Part shown: one piece after another, positions 8,201-16,311 of the stretch
Layout of the letters: each line of letters begins with the position of its first letter
Numbering within the stretch: position 1 is the first letter of the stretch
NCBI RefSeq assembly: GCF_024345995.1
Contig: NZ_JAGQCE010000017.1
Coordinates: 1 to 57,816, forward strand
Length of the DNA stretch: 57,816 nucleotides
From: Synechococcus sp. Cruz-7E5
Lineage (GTDB): Bacteria > Cyanobacteriota > Cyanobacteriia > PCC-6307 > Cyanobiaceae
Direction: 5' to 3'
Notes under the pieces: generated by a model
Told to the model about the DNA's origin: nothing
The model's input: only the letters and a program-made list of their open reading frames with translations
The model's database searches: none
Made by a program: the position numbers and the translations under genes

Positions 8201-8640
8201 CAGGCGCCACCCGGCCCAGACGGCACGGTGTCGTATTCCACCAGGGCCAGGATGCCCACCGTGGCCGAGTGGGGCACCGCCAGCTCTGTGCGCACACGCG
8301 CCCAGACACGCTGCTGCACCGGCTGATCGGCGTTGGAATACGTCGAGCCCGGCGCTGGCTCCAGCACCGTTGTGGTCCCGTCGAACATCAGGTCCAGCAG
8401 CACACCAGCCGACAGCGGCGGGTCATCGGTGATGGGCCGCAGCGCATCCGCCGCCCGCGCTGCCAGCGAGGCATAGAACGTCACCCAGGCGGCGATCGAG
8501 CAGCTCACCGAGAGAAACCGTCCATCCACTCCCAGGTTCAGATAGGTCAGATCCAGCGCCGATGGAGCACTCACCATCGCTGTGGTGCGCTCCTCGAGCA
8601 CGCGCCGCGGCGTGTCGATCCGAGGAATCCAACTGGGCAT
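8200..8640 (-). CDS. Hypothetical phage-module protein
   Basis: A 146-residue protein beginning MPSWIPRIDTPRRVLEERTT. It contains a hydrophobic Ala-rich segment (IAAWVTFYASLAARAADAL) that is probably a helix in a soluble fold. The start at 8640 overlaps the fibre gene stop, and its stop overlaps the next ATG. No family recognised. Size and position, between a fibre and other beta-rich proteins, would suit a tail completion or fibre-assembly factor, but that is a guess. Confidence 0.55.
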   Translation of the reverse strand: MPSWIPRIDTPRRVLEERTTAMVSAPSALDLTYLNLGVDGRFLSVSCSIAAWVTFYASLAARAADALRPITDDPPLSAGVLLDLMFDGTTTVLEPAPGSTYSNADQPVQQRVWARVRTELAVPHSATVGILALVEYDTVPSGPGGA

Positions 8641-9914
8641 CAGGGCACGACCGCCACCTTGCGGATGGCCCGCACCTGCTGCTGGAACGTCTTGGAGTTC
8701 GGCTCCGGCGGGCCGTAGAACCAGTCCTGGATCACATGGGTGGTGGCCCCGTCCTGCGTCGAGCTGCCGTAGTTGATGGCCTCGAACGCCTCAGCATTAC
8801 CCGCCTGGAACGCCGTCACCGTGGTCGTGCCAGGGATCGATCCCGAGTAGTTCGCCGTGGTCGGTGGCACCGCATAGGCATTGGCGCCGAATCCAGGCGT
8901 GTTGCCCTCGCTGTTATCAGGCTTGAAGCGCCGGAACAGGATCTCCAGCTCGAACTGCGCCGGGATGTACCAATCGCTGTAGCCACCGATTGGCAGGGCA
9001 CGCGCCCACTGGTTAGCCGGATGGGTTGCATCTTTGGCCGCCTCGGAATTGGCGTAGCCGTCGAACGTGCTGGCCGTGCCGACTGTCGCGGTGTTCGCGG
9101 TCTTGCATGCCTTCAGGTCCTCGCCGCCGGCTTTCGGGGCGATCACCAGGGCGTGTGTGGCCACCCCGTTCGCGCTCTGGGAGATCAGGCCGCCGTAGAA
9201 GCCGCCCTGGAAGGCCGCACCGATGGCAGGCAGGCTGCCCACCGGGATGCCCGTCGGCCCACTGCCCAGCAGGTACACATCCCCCGTCAACGTGTCGAGG
9301 TACATGTCGCCGACGATCGAGCCGGGGATGTTGGTCGGCGGCGGGCCGCTGCCCACGAACCAGCCCGTGCCGCGTGGTCCCTCAGGCCCTGCCGCGCCGG
9401 TCGGGCCAATCGGTCCCTGGATGCCCTCCGGTCCCATTGGTCCCGTGGCGCCAGCCGGTCCCGTGCCGCCCGCAGGCCCTGTGGGGCCAGCAGCGCCAGC
9501 CGGGCCAGCAGGGCCGACCGGGCCGGAGATCGAGCCCGCATCCACCCATTGCGTGGTCTCGGTGTCCCAGACAAAGAGGACGTTGGTGCGATCGGGCGGC
9601 ACCGTCGCCACCACATAGGCGTCGCCGTCGAGCTGACCGCTGCTCGGCAACTGGGCCTGAGTGGCCACATTGCCCTTCAGGTTGATGCCCGTGCCCGCCG
9701 CACCCTGCGGGCCAGTGGGGCCGGTTGGGCCAGCGGGACCCGTCGCACCAGCCGGGCCGGTGCTGCCCGCCGGTCCCTGGGCTCCAACGGCACCGGCTGA
9801 ACCCTGTGGCCCCGCTACTCCCGTTGCACCCGCAGGCCCGCTCGCGCCTGCAGGCCCACCCGGACCCTGCGGGCCTTGGGGGCCGCGAATGTTGCCGGTG
9901 CTGGTCCAGGACAT
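8640..9914 (-). CDS. Collagen-like tail fibre with DUF1566-type C-terminal domain
   Basis: A 424-residue protein. After MSWTSTGNIRG there are Gly-X-Y triplets (about residues 10-75), a spacer naming a payload region (GTGINLKGNVATQ), and a second Gly-X-Y run (about 130-185). The C-terminal 200 residues contain GGYSDWYIPAQFELEILFRR, typical of the DUF1566/Lcl C-terminal domain of surface and fibre proteins. Gly-X-Y repeats form a trimeric collagen-like shaft, and the C-terminal domain probably binds the host surface. ATG 9914 is preferred; the frame runs 27 bp further. A TGGCAATAGG box lies 32-41 bp upstream. Confidence 0.8.
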   Translation of the reverse strand: MSWTSTGNIRGPQGPQGPGGPAGASGPAGATGVAGPQGSAGAVGAQGPAGSTGPAGATGPAGPTGPTGPQGAAGTGINLKGNVATQAQLPSSGQLDGDAYVVATVPPDRTNVLFVWDTETTQWVDAGSISGPVGPAGPAGAAGPTGPAGGTGPAGATGPMGPEGIQGPIGPTGAAGPEGPRGTGWFVGSGPPPTNIPGSIVGDMYLDTLTGDVYLLGSGPTGIPVGSLPAIGAAFQGGFYGGLISQSANGVATHALVIAPKAGGEDLKACKTANTATVGTASTFDGYANSEAAKDATHPANQWARALPIGGYSDWYIPAQFELEILFRRFKPDNSEGNTPGFGANAYAVPPTTANYSGSIPGTTTVTAFQAGNAEAFEAINYGSSTQDGATTHVIQDWFYGPPEPNSKTFQQQVRAIRKVAVVP

Positions 9915-9945
9915 GGGCCGCCGCGTTCTGGGGGGTCTCAAGCAC

Positions 9946-9959
9946 CTATTGCCACTGAT
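9946..9959 (-). promoter_or_regulatory. TGGCAATAGG box upstream of the fibre gene
   Basis: Read on the minus strand this is ATCAGTGGCAATAG followed by GTG. The same string ATCAGTGGCAATAG occurs at 14472-14485 before the capsid gene, and related forms at 12222, 21500 and 23364. Role unknown. Confidence 0.4.
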
Positions 9960-9991
9960 GATTCCGAGACCCCACCAGCCCGGGCCGCTGC

Positions 9992-10291
9992 TCAGTCCTG
10001 CTCAGGGTTGATCGGCACCCAGGCGCTGCCCGTCCAGCGCCGGGTGATGCGCTGGCGCCACTCACCGTTGATCCACACCTTTGCCAGCCGATCCATCCAG
10101 GCGCTGCCCGTCCACACCCGGAAGGCACCGCCAGACAGCGGTGTTGGTGCCGGCAGCGCCGGGCCAAAGAACTCCAGGGTGGCGTTCAGACCGCCAGCCC
10201 CCACGTCCCAGCGCTCAGCACCAGCTCGGTAGGGAGGATCGGCCGAATCGCGGATGTCCCTGGGCACGATCAGCCACCAACCATCCGGCAC
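9992..10291 (-). CDS. Hypothetical Trp-rich phage-module protein
   Basis: A 99-residue protein starting at a GTG (10291) inside the end of the gene upstream (22-bp overlap). Two short repeats, VWTGSAWMDRLAKVWINGEW and RWTGSAWVPINPEQD, share WTGSAW, a pattern common in phage fibre-linked and cell-wall-binding modules (W-G-x-W type). The N-terminus is PDGWWLIVPRD. It lies between an unknown structural gene and the collagen-like fibre. No firm family. Confidence 0.5.
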   Translation of the reverse strand: MPDGWWLIVPRDIRDSADPPYRAGAERWDVGAGGLNATLEFFGPALPAPTPLSGGAFRVWTGSAWMDRLAKVWINGEWRQRITRRWTGSAWVPINPEQD

Positions 10292-11082
10292 ACACCCTTG
10301 GCGTTACCCGTGGTGGTGGTGGTGCAGAGCTGAATCAGGCTCAAGCAGGAGTCGATGTGGAGCTCAGGCAGGGAAAGCGCCGCCCAGTCGAACACCTCCG
10401 CCTTGCTCGCCAGCACCGTGAAGAAGCCAGCCCGATACCGCGTGCAGGTCACACCGAAGTTCCCAGCTGTGCCCGTCGTCGCGGAGAGCGTGACGCTGTT
10501 GACCGCCTTGATTCCCTTCTTGCCCTGCGGCGGCAGTATCTGATAGAGACCCGAGGCGCGACTGGTGGCCGCCAGAGCAATCACCACGTTCTGAGTCGTG
10601 TCGTCGTCACACGTCACGTTCACCGTGGCGTTCACGCCCGTGGAGCCTGTGTCGGTGTACCACTCGAGCCACCACTGGAGCTGGCTGAAATCCACCAGGC
10701 CCAGCCGCTCCAGCGGAATGCCAACCACGTTCAGCGGCAGGTTCGTCGTCTGCGCCGTCGCCACGGTGCCCGAGAGGCCGCCCTGGTGGCAGAGGCGATC
10801 GTGGATCTCCAGCGTCGAGGTCGAAAGGCTCGTCGCCACATCCACCCAGGCAAGGTAATTCGTGCCCGGCGCCGAGAACGGGGCATAACCCAAGGCGCCT
10901 AGCAGGCTGTTGTTGCAGATCTGCTGCGCCACCGGCACCGCACCCTGACCCGGCTGGCCCGTGGCACGCCAGAGCGAATAGAAGCGGCCGGCCACCGCGT
11001 TGGCGATCGAGGCCTTATCGAACAGCACATGGCGCGACTGGCTGAGAGCCGCAATCAGTTGGTCCCGTGTCGTGATTGCCAT
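10270..11082 (-). CDS. Phage structural protein of unknown function
   Basis: A 270-residue protein beginning [20 protein letters not shown]. Mostly beta-rich with a Thr/Val/Ala-rich middle (STGVNATVNVTCDDDTTQN). Three cysteines sit near the C-terminus (DSCLSLIQLCTTTTTGNAKG), unusual for a phage structural protein in the cytosol. The start overlaps the preceding stop in TGATG form. Could be a capsid accessory or neck protein; no family recognised. Confidence 0.6.
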   Translation of the reverse strand: MAITTRDQLIAALSQSRHVLFDKASIANAVAGRFYSLWRATGQPGQGAVPVAQQICNNSLLGALGYAPFSAPGTNYLAWVDVATSLSTSTLEIHDRLCHQGGLSGTVATAQTTNLPLNVVGIPLERLGLVDFSQLQWWLEWYTDTGSTGVNATVNVTCDDDTTQNVVIALAATSRASGLYQILPPQGKKGIKAVNSVTLSATTGTAGNFGVTCTRYRAGFFTVLASKAEVFDWAALSLPELHIDSCLSLIQLCTTTTTGNAKGVCRMVGG

Positions 11083-11420
11083 CAGTTGGTGTCCACCCAG
11101 AGGTCATTGAGCGCAGGGCTCGGCGGTGCCGTGGTCCCCACCGTCAGCCGTGAGGCATTGAGTTTTTGGTTGAGGGCCGCCTGCAGGTCCGCCTGCGTGC
11201 TCAGGGTTCCTGTGATGCCACCCCACACCGAAGGACCCGCAGGTCCCTGTGGACCGGTTGGCCCGGTGCCTCCGGTCGCTCCGGTGGCTCCAGTCGCACC
11301 CGTCGGCCCAGCAGGCCCCTGCGGTCCGGTTGCGCCCGTCGCCCCAGCAGTCCCGGCCGCACCATCCGCGCCGTCCGGTCCCTTGAGATTCAGCCCCGTG
11401 GGGTTCCAGGTCTCAGGCAT
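11082..11420 (-). CDS. Short collagen-like (Gly-X-Y) phage protein
   Basis: A 112-residue protein. [20 protein letters not shown] leads into about 18 Gly-X-Y triplets ([16 protein letters not shown]-type), then a 50-residue tail with [20 protein letters not shown] and [15 protein letters not shown], a motif frequent at fibre ends. It shares design with the fibre at 8640-9914 and may be a second fibre or a trimerisation partner. Translationally coupled to the next gene. Confidence 0.7.
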   Translation of the reverse strand: MPETWNPTGLNLKGPDGADGAAGTAGATGATGPQGPAGPTGATGATGATGGTGPTGPQGPAGPSVWGGITGTLSTQADLQAALNQKLNASRLTVGTTAPPSPALNDLWVDTN

Positions 11421-11424
11421 CGGC

Positions 11425-12186
11425 TCAGACCATCAGCTCGTACACCTGCCCGCCGATGCGATCCAGGTACAGATCACCCAGGGCCGGTGGCGGTTGCAGC
11501 AGCTCCGTCACCGGCGGGCCATCGCCCGAATACCAGCGAGTGGCACGGCCGCCCGCCTCGCTGTTCATCGCCGCCAGCGCCGGCTCCCCATCCACCGGGC
11601 TCGGCAGGAAGCCCAGGCCACCGGAGGGGTGCAGCCGCAGTTGCCACTGCTGTGCCACCGAGCCGTTGTAGGCATTGCCCTGCAGGCCAGCACCCGGCAC
11701 CAGGGGCTCGACGCCAATCAGACCGCCCGTGGAGCTGCCAGCAGTCGGCACCGAGTAGGGCCGCACCGGGCAGCCCACTAGGGCCACCTGCAGGCTGGCG
11801 ATCGAAATGCCGATGGTGACGGTGACGGTCAGATCCTCCCGGTTCAGGTACATGTGCCGCGGGCGCGGCACATCACGGGCCAGGGCGTCCCAGCCGATCG
11901 TCTCGGTGCTGCCATCACCCCAGCTCACCGCAATCGGCTGCGGTGCCTTCACCAACGGGTCGATATGAAGCTCGATCGCTGCACTCGTGATCGGCTCATC
12001 CCAGAACCGATCAGCCGGATTCCAGTACAGCTCCAGCTGATCAGCGGGCACAGGCCCCAGCCGGTAGCCCATCCGCAACCAGCGCGGCACCTCATGGGGG
12101 ACCACCCACACCTCGAGGCCCGGGCATCCCATCGGAGGAAGCACGCGCACGCGCTCATCAGGGGCGCTGGGGAGCGGGTAGGGCAT
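11425..12186 (-). CDS. Phage-module protein, possible fibre or attachment protein
   Basis: A 253-residue protein starting [20 protein letters not shown]. It includes [12 protein letters not shown] (a PKD-like or beta-sandwich turn). The C-terminus [19 protein letters not shown] resembles the DMYLDTLTGDVYLL segment in the fibre gene at 8640-9914, a motif seen at the end of fibre shafts. A TGGCAAAGGGAGG box lies about 36 bp upstream. Role assigned from this similarity and operon position. Confidence 0.55.
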   Translation of the reverse strand: MPYPLPSAPDERVRVLPPMGCPGLEVWVVPHEVPRWLRMGYRLGPVPADQLELYWNPADRFWDEPITSAAIELHIDPLVKAPQPIAVSWGDGSTETIGWDALARDVPRPRHMYLNREDLTVTVTIGISIASLQVALVGCPVRPYSVPTAGSSTGGLIGVEPLVPGAGLQGNAYNGSVAQQWQLRLHPSGGLGFLPSPVDGEPALAAMNSEAGGRATRWYSGDGPPVTELLQPPPALGDLYLDRIGGQVYELMV

Positions 12187-12251
12187 GGAAGGGCTCTGCC
12201 TCCTCTGGATTGGCGCTACCTCCCTTTGCCAGGAAGCCAGGGTGGGCAGTG

Positions 12252-13067
12252 TCAGCCGAGCAGATCGCCAGGGATCGACAGATCCGGCTCAGGGACGAGG
12301 CCAGGTTCAGCAGCCGCCTGCGGCTGCTCGGGAGGAGCCGTCACCGACTCCTCCCAGAGCCTGGTGGCTTCATCAACCAGCACGGCCTTGGTCTGGCTGC
12401 CATCGAGCAACACGCCGTAGTCCTCCTCGCAGCTCTGAACGATCTGCGTCTTGGTCATCGACGCGAAATCAGGCCCGGCCACCTCAGCATCAAGGCTGGG
12501 GGCAGGCTCCGGTTCCAGGCCGACCGGCTCAGACCCGACAGGTACCGGCCCTGCCGGTTCCGGCACTGCTGGTTTCGGCTCCGCAGTCGCCGGGTGGGTG
12601 CCCTGATCCGGAATGGTTCCGGGCAGGGTCACCGCTCCGCCGGTCAGATCACCCTGCAGGGCCTCTGGCGGAAGCTCTTCAGGAGTCATTTGTGCCTGAC
12701 CCTCATCGATTGACACCGGCGGGTGGACCGTCCAGCCGTTCTCCGCCCAGCGCTCAGCATGGACAGGAAAGACGAACTGATCGTCCTCGCTCGCCTTGGA
12801 GATGCGCAGCATCCCCTCCGGCGGCAGCTCCAGCACAGGATTGGCGGTCGTCAGCTCAACAGGCATGGTCGGATCAGCAGGGGTGAGCGGATCAGTGGGC
12901 TCCTCAGGCGGCCCATTGGGCGCAGGTGCAGTCGGCACCGTGGGATCACTCCCCTCCGTTCCCTCCTGCGGTGGCGCCCATGGCCTGCCGGGCTTGGTCG
13001 GCTTGATCACCGGCTTGGGCGGCGAGCCCGGCACTCCGCCGGGCGCCTTGACCTCAACGTCATCCAT
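12252..13067 (-). CDS. Pro/Glu-rich phage-module protein with HeH/LEM-like segment
   Basis: A 271-residue, strongly acidic, Pro-rich, low-complexity protein. Near residues 205-245 MTKTQIVQSCEEDYGVLLDG followed by SQTKAVLVDEATRLW has the shape of a HeH/SAP-type helix-extension-helix domain, which is common in phage capsid-neighbouring proteins. The remainder is likely disordered. It lies two genes after the capsid protein. A linker, scaffold-related or decoration role is possible. Confidence 0.55.
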   Translation of the reverse strand: MDDVEVKAPGGVPGSPPKPVIKPTKPGRPWAPPQEGTEGSDPTVPTAPAPNGPPEEPTDPLTPADPTMPVELTTANPVLELPPEGMLRISKASEDDQFVFPVHAERWAENGWTVHPPVSIDEGQAQMTPEELPPEALQGDLTGGAVTLPGTIPDQGTHPATAEPKPAVPEPAGPVPVGSEPVGLEPEPAPSLDAEVAGPDFASMTKTQIVQSCEEDYGVLLDGSQTKAVLVDEATRLWEESVTAPPEQPQAAAEPGLVPEPDLSIPGDLLG

Positions 13068-13075
13068 GGCCGCGC

Positions 13076-13498
13076 TCAGTAGGTGAGGCTGACGTGGGCG
13101 CCGTTCGGAGTGGAAGGCGTCAACGTGGCTCGGGCATAGAAGAAGGCCGGCAGCTCCACGTTGGCGGCATCAGCTGGAGCCACCGACAGGCTGCCGCCTG
13201 CGATCGGTGCCTCCACCTGGCCACCAGCGGCGGGGATCGCCACGGTGGCCGCCGTCACCCAGGTGCCGACTGTGCCGTCCTTGAGCAGCGGCGCCAGTTG
13301 CAGCACCACCGTCACCGCCCCGGCAGCACCGGGATGGCTGGCCAGCAGCGTGAAGTCATCCGCCGCATCGAGCGGCGTGGTCAGCCGCACCACCTCCGCG
13401 CTGACGCGCGTGCGCTCAAACGGGTCGGTGGCGTTGTAATTGACCCACCCCACCAGCGTGGTGGCGGCGTCGATCAGCTTGTTGCCCTGGTGGGCCAT
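13076..13498 (-). CDS. Probable head decoration or stabilisation protein
   Basis: A 140-residue beta-rich protein starting MAHQGNKLIDAATTLVGWVN. Gly, Val and Ala dominate (GAAGAVTVVLQLAPLL). It is the first gene after the major capsid gene, 36 bp away, the usual slot for a head decoration or stabilising protein. No family signature is visible, so the function rests on position. Confidence 0.5.
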   Translation of the reverse strand: MAHQGNKLIDAATTLVGWVNYNATDPFERTRVSAEVVRLTTPLDAADDFTLLASHPGAAGAVTVVLQLAPLLKDGTVGTWVTAATVAIPAAGGQVEAPIAGGSLSVAPADAANVELPAFFYARATLTPSTPNGAHVSLTY

Positions 13499-13534
13499 GG
13501 TCTTGTCCTCTCAGAAGTGAATGGGGAGGGTTGA

Positions 13535-14434
13535 TCAGGCCACAGCAGGGCCGACGTTGTAGAGGCGACAGATCGCCTTGTCGTGGCACACCGCAAAACC
13601 CACGTACCAATCGACGCGGGTGCGGAAAACCGGGGCGTCCTGCACTTCGCCGAAGTCCCGCACGGAGATCCCGTAACGGCCCTCGAACGGACCCTGGATG
13701 CCCGTCATCAGCTCATCGCCGAACGCCACGCAGTAGATCGAGGTGGTGTTACCGGCCTCTCCAAAGCCCAGCACCTCATAGCCCTGAGCGTCCTGATCCA
13801 GCACCAGGATCTCGGTGTCCTCGAACCAGTGGCGGCCGTCGATCACCTGATACAGGTCGCCGCCAGCCTCACGGCAGACATGGCTGATCTGGCGCCGGCC
13901 CGCCTTGCTGGTGATGATCACCTTCTCCCCGCCGAGGGCGTTGACCGCATCGACCAGCGCCTCCAGCTTGGTGAGCTTCACGGTGCCGCTGATGTTGTCC
14001 ACGGTCTGCATCTGGCCGGGGATCAGCCGCTTGCTGAGACCGTTGAACGCCCGCGGATCGAAGCTGGCGTCACCGTTGATGATCGCCGCCTCCAGCGTCA
14101 ACCGCATCGAGCGCACCTTCTGCTCCGTCTGGGAAGCACGGGCCTCGGGGCCGTTGAGATCGACGATCGAGCGGTCCACGTCGAGATCACCACCGAACAG
14201 GTGGACGAATTCGCTCTCCTGGGCCACCGCGCCGTAGTCGCGCCGGTAGCCCTCGTTCACGGCCCGAAAGCCGACACGGGGCATCTTCTTCTCCTTGGCG
14301 AACTGCAGAGCCCCACCCGAAAGGTTGCGGAAGGGCAGACGACGAAGCAGCTGACCTTCCACGAAGGTCTTGGACACCGCGAGCCGATCGACTCGGGTTT
14401 CATGCTTCATCGCCTCGATCAACGTGAGGCCCAT
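13535..14434 (-). CDS. Phage major capsid protein (HK97-like fold)
   Basis: A 299-residue protein starting MGLTLIEAMKHETRVDRLAV. Features typical of a subgroup of cyanobacterial and proteobacterial phage capsid proteins are the N-terminal FVEGQLLRRLPFRNLSGGAL and then RAVNEGYRRDYG, DLDVDRSIVDLNG, AAIINGD, FNGLSKRL and a late DWYVGFAVCHDKAICRLYN. ATG 14434 is preceded by GGGAGTG, a fair ribosome site; a GTG lies two codons earlier. It heads the minus-strand structural operon. Neither terminase, portal nor protease genes lie upstream; toxin-antitoxin genes lie there instead. Confidence 0.75.
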   Translation of the reverse strand: MGLTLIEAMKHETRVDRLAVSKTFVEGQLLRRLPFRNLSGGALQFAKEKKMPRVGFRAVNEGYRRDYGAVAQESEFVHLFGGDLDVDRSIVDLNGPEARASQTEQKVRSMRLTLEAAIINGDASFDPRAFNGLSKRLIPGQMQTVDNISGTVKLTKLEALVDAVNALGGEKVIITSKAGRRQISHVCREAGGDLYQVIDGRHWFEDTEILVLDQDAQGYEVLGFGEAGNTTSIYCVAFGDELMTGIQGPFEGRYGISVRDFGEVQDAPVFRTRVDWYVGFAVCHDKAICRLYNVGPAVA

Positions 14435-14471
14435 GGTCACTCCCGGGGCCTGGCCCCAGCAACGTCACCAT

Positions 14472-14485
14472 CTATTGCCACTGAT
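14472..14485 (-). promoter_or_regulatory. TGGCAATAGA box upstream of the capsid gene
   Basis: Reads ATCAGTGGCAATAG on the minus strand, 38 bp before the capsid ATG and identical over 14 bp to the box before the fibre gene. It may mark a shared promoter or operator for the structural genes. Confidence 0.4.
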
Positions 14486-14499
14486 CCTGAAAGGAGCGT

Positions 14500-14955
14500 T
14501 CAGGGCCCGTCGAGCTCGGCCTGCAGGCTCTGCCAGTCCGCCGGCAGGTCACCGCGGCGCACCATCTGCTGGAAGACGGCGTAGCAGTCGTTGCGATCGC
14601 CGTCCTTGCGGGGGAAGCCCAGCCAGAGGATCAGCAACACCTTGCGGCCCTCGGCCTCGAAGACCCGAAAGAAGAGGCGGTAGCGATCGGGCAAACCCAG
14701 CCCCTTGAGCCGTCCATAGCGCCGCAGCGGACCCGTCAGGGCAAAGCGAGCGGCATAGGGATCTGCGGCGATCCGCTCCTTGATCCCCTCCATCACCGCG
14801 GCGAGCAGCTTGACCTGGGGATGTTGCAGGAAGCTCTGCTGGTCGAGTTCCTTCTTGAGACGTTTGACCTCAGCTTTGAGCTGCTCGTACTGGCGCGCGA
14901 ACAGCTGGGGCTGGAAGACGATCTCCCAGCCATGGCGCACCAGGGCCGGGCTCAT
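14500..14955 (-). CDS. yhaV: Type II toxin, YhaV family
   Basis: A 151-residue protein with the family sequence MSPALVRHGWEIVFQPQLFA, RQYEQLKAEVKRLKKEL, FALTGPLRRYGRLKGLGLPD, RYRLFFRVF and CYAVFQQMVRRGDLPADWQ. YhaV toxins are ribosome-dependent RNases of the RelE/ParE-like fold. Length and the conserved Arg-rich RYRLFFR and KDGDRNDCY segments look complete. The ATG at 14955 overlaps the stop of the PrlF antitoxin gene (ATGA), the standard order. It follows the capsid gene promoter region head-on in the same direction. Confidence 0.85.
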   Translation of the reverse strand: MSPALVRHGWEIVFQPQLFARQYEQLKAEVKRLKKELDQQSFLQHPQVKLLAAVMEGIKERIAADPYAARFALTGPLRRYGRLKGLGLPDRYRLFFRVFEAEGRKVLLILWLGFPRKDGDRNDCYAVFQQMVRRGDLPADWQSLQAELDGP

Positions 14956-15308
14956 TCCTGTGCAGGCGCGCCCGCTGTCTCCATCGTGTCCACCGTGACA
15001 CCGGCAAGCAGCTCATCGTCTTCTGCCGCCATGGCCTCGGTGTAGGGCACAGGTCCGGCTTCTGCCGTCAACGCCTCACGGGTGAGCAGATCAAGGAAAA
15101 GGCCCAGCATGAGGCTCTCGTCCTCAGGCTCAACGCCCTGGCGCTCGCTTGGCTCGAAGCGCAGGAGCATGGTGTCGTTGCTCAGCACCTCCACTTGCCC
15201 TGGGGCGCCTGTGAACTGGGGGTGATCGCGGTAGAAAGCGGCAGGAAGCCGCAGACCGGAGGAGTTGCCGATCTGGGCCGGGGTGACGCGGTAGCGGGAA
15301 GAAGCCAT
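14952..15308 (-). CDS. prlF: Type II antitoxin, AbrB/PrlF-like
   Basis: A 118-residue protein. The N-terminal 45 residues (YRVTPAQIGNSSGLRLPAAF) form an AbrB/MazE-type swapped-hairpin DNA-binding domain. The acidic C-terminal half would bind and neutralise the YhaV toxin encoded next, with a 4-bp overlap. The pair is likely autoregulated through the antitoxin. Only about 230 bp, with no other gene, separate its start from the divergent nuclease gene at 15536. Confidence 0.75.
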   Translation of the reverse strand: MASSRYRVTPAQIGNSSGLRLPAAFYRDHPQFTGAPGQVEVLSNDTMLLRFEPSERQGVEPEDESLMLGLFLDLLTREALTAEAGPVPYTEAMAAEDDELLAGVTVDTMETAGAPAQE

Positions 15309-15535
15309 GGCAGAAGCGCCCCCAGCGCAGTGGACTTACATCTTGTTAGTCCAAACCCTAGGTCCTTCTGGCCGTCGTGGCCATGGCCTGCACGGGGGGT
15401 ATTGGCTGGCAACCGCCGTTGGCCAATACCGGTCCCCCAGCGGCAGGACCTTGAGCGCACGCTGGAGCTGCCCGATCCCCCTTGGTGATGCTCCCTCGCT
15501 GTGCATGCTGTGCATTGCGCCGCCTCGATGCAGCC

Positions 15536-16294
15536 ATGCCGATCTCCGGGGATCTGTTGAAATGCACCGCAGCGCTGGTGTTCGTCGTGCTCGTGATTGG
15601 CCTGCAGCCCCCAGCTGCGGCCCAGAGGTGCTCCAGCTTCAGGAGCTGCGAGGAGGCCATGCGCTCCCTCAGGGGTGGTAACAGGCAGATCGACGGAGAT
15701 GGGGATGGCATCCCCTGCGAGAAGCAGCTCTGCGGTGGTTCTCGTGGAGACCAGCCCAGTGGTGGCAGCAGCGGAGGCAGTGCAGGCCCTTTCGTATCTC
15801 CAACCTTCTACGTCGCCCCTCGATCCACACCGGCACCAAAGCCGCGTCAGAGCCTTCCGGATCGCCCCCTGGCCAGTGGCCCTGCATCGCTGATCTCTGT
15901 GGGTGATGGCGACACAATCCGCGTTGCCACCACCAGCGGAGAGAAGGTGACAATCCGCCTGGCCTGCATCGACGCCCCGGAGACAGCCCAGGGAGAGAGC
16001 GGAGCTCAGGCCACGGCTGCTCTGCGCCAGCTGCTGGCTGGGGGTGCTTTGGAGATCAGGCCCCAGACGGTGGACCGCTACGGACGCACCGTGGCCGAGG
16101 TGTACTCCAGCGGCCGGAACGTGAACCTGGAGCTGGTGAAAAGTGGTGCCGCCTATGTCTACCGGCAATACCTTGCCGGCTGCGATCAGGGGGCTTATCT
16201 GGGCGCCGAGCGAGAGGCTGAGATGTGGCGGCGGGGGGTGTGGCGCTCAGGGGGGAATGAGCAACGCCCCTGGGACTTTCGTAAGTCCCGCTGA
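15536..16294 (+). CDS. Secreted thermonuclease-family protein with Excalibur calcium-binding domain
   Basis: A 252-residue protein. Start chosen at 15536 (MPISGDLLKCTAALVFVVLV) because it gives a clean signal peptide ending near AAAQ. Residues about 30-65 are an Excalibur motif (CSSFRSCEEAMRSL, DGDGDGIPCE). About 115-245 form the SNase fold: VGDGDTIRV, RLACIDAPETAQG, VDRYGRTVAEV, AAYVYRQY. The key Arg, Glu and Arg of staphylococcal nuclease appear present (RLACIDAPE, ETAQGE, DRYGR). It probably cleaves DNA/RNA outside the cytoplasm, Ca-dependent. Confidence 0.82.
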   Translation: MPISGDLLKCTAALVFVVLVIGLQPPAAAQRCSSFRSCEEAMRSLRGGNRQIDGDGDGIPCEKQLCGGSRGDQPSGGSSGGSAGPFVSPTFYVAPRSTPAPKPRQSLPDRPLASGPASLISVGDGDTIRVATTSGEKVTIRLACIDAPETAQGESGAQATAALRQLLAGGALEIRPQTVDRYGRTVAEVYSSGRNVNLELVKSGAAYVYRQYLAGCDQGAYLGAEREAEMWRRGVWRSGGNEQRPWDFRKSR

Positions 16295-16311
16295 GGCTGT
16301 GCTGATAGGCA

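Noticed and set aside
9223-9800. Pro/Gly-rich open frames antisense to the fibre gene
   Set aside because: Mirror-image translation of Gly-X-Y codons always gives GP-rich open frames; the minus strand has coupled genes and a sensible domain order.
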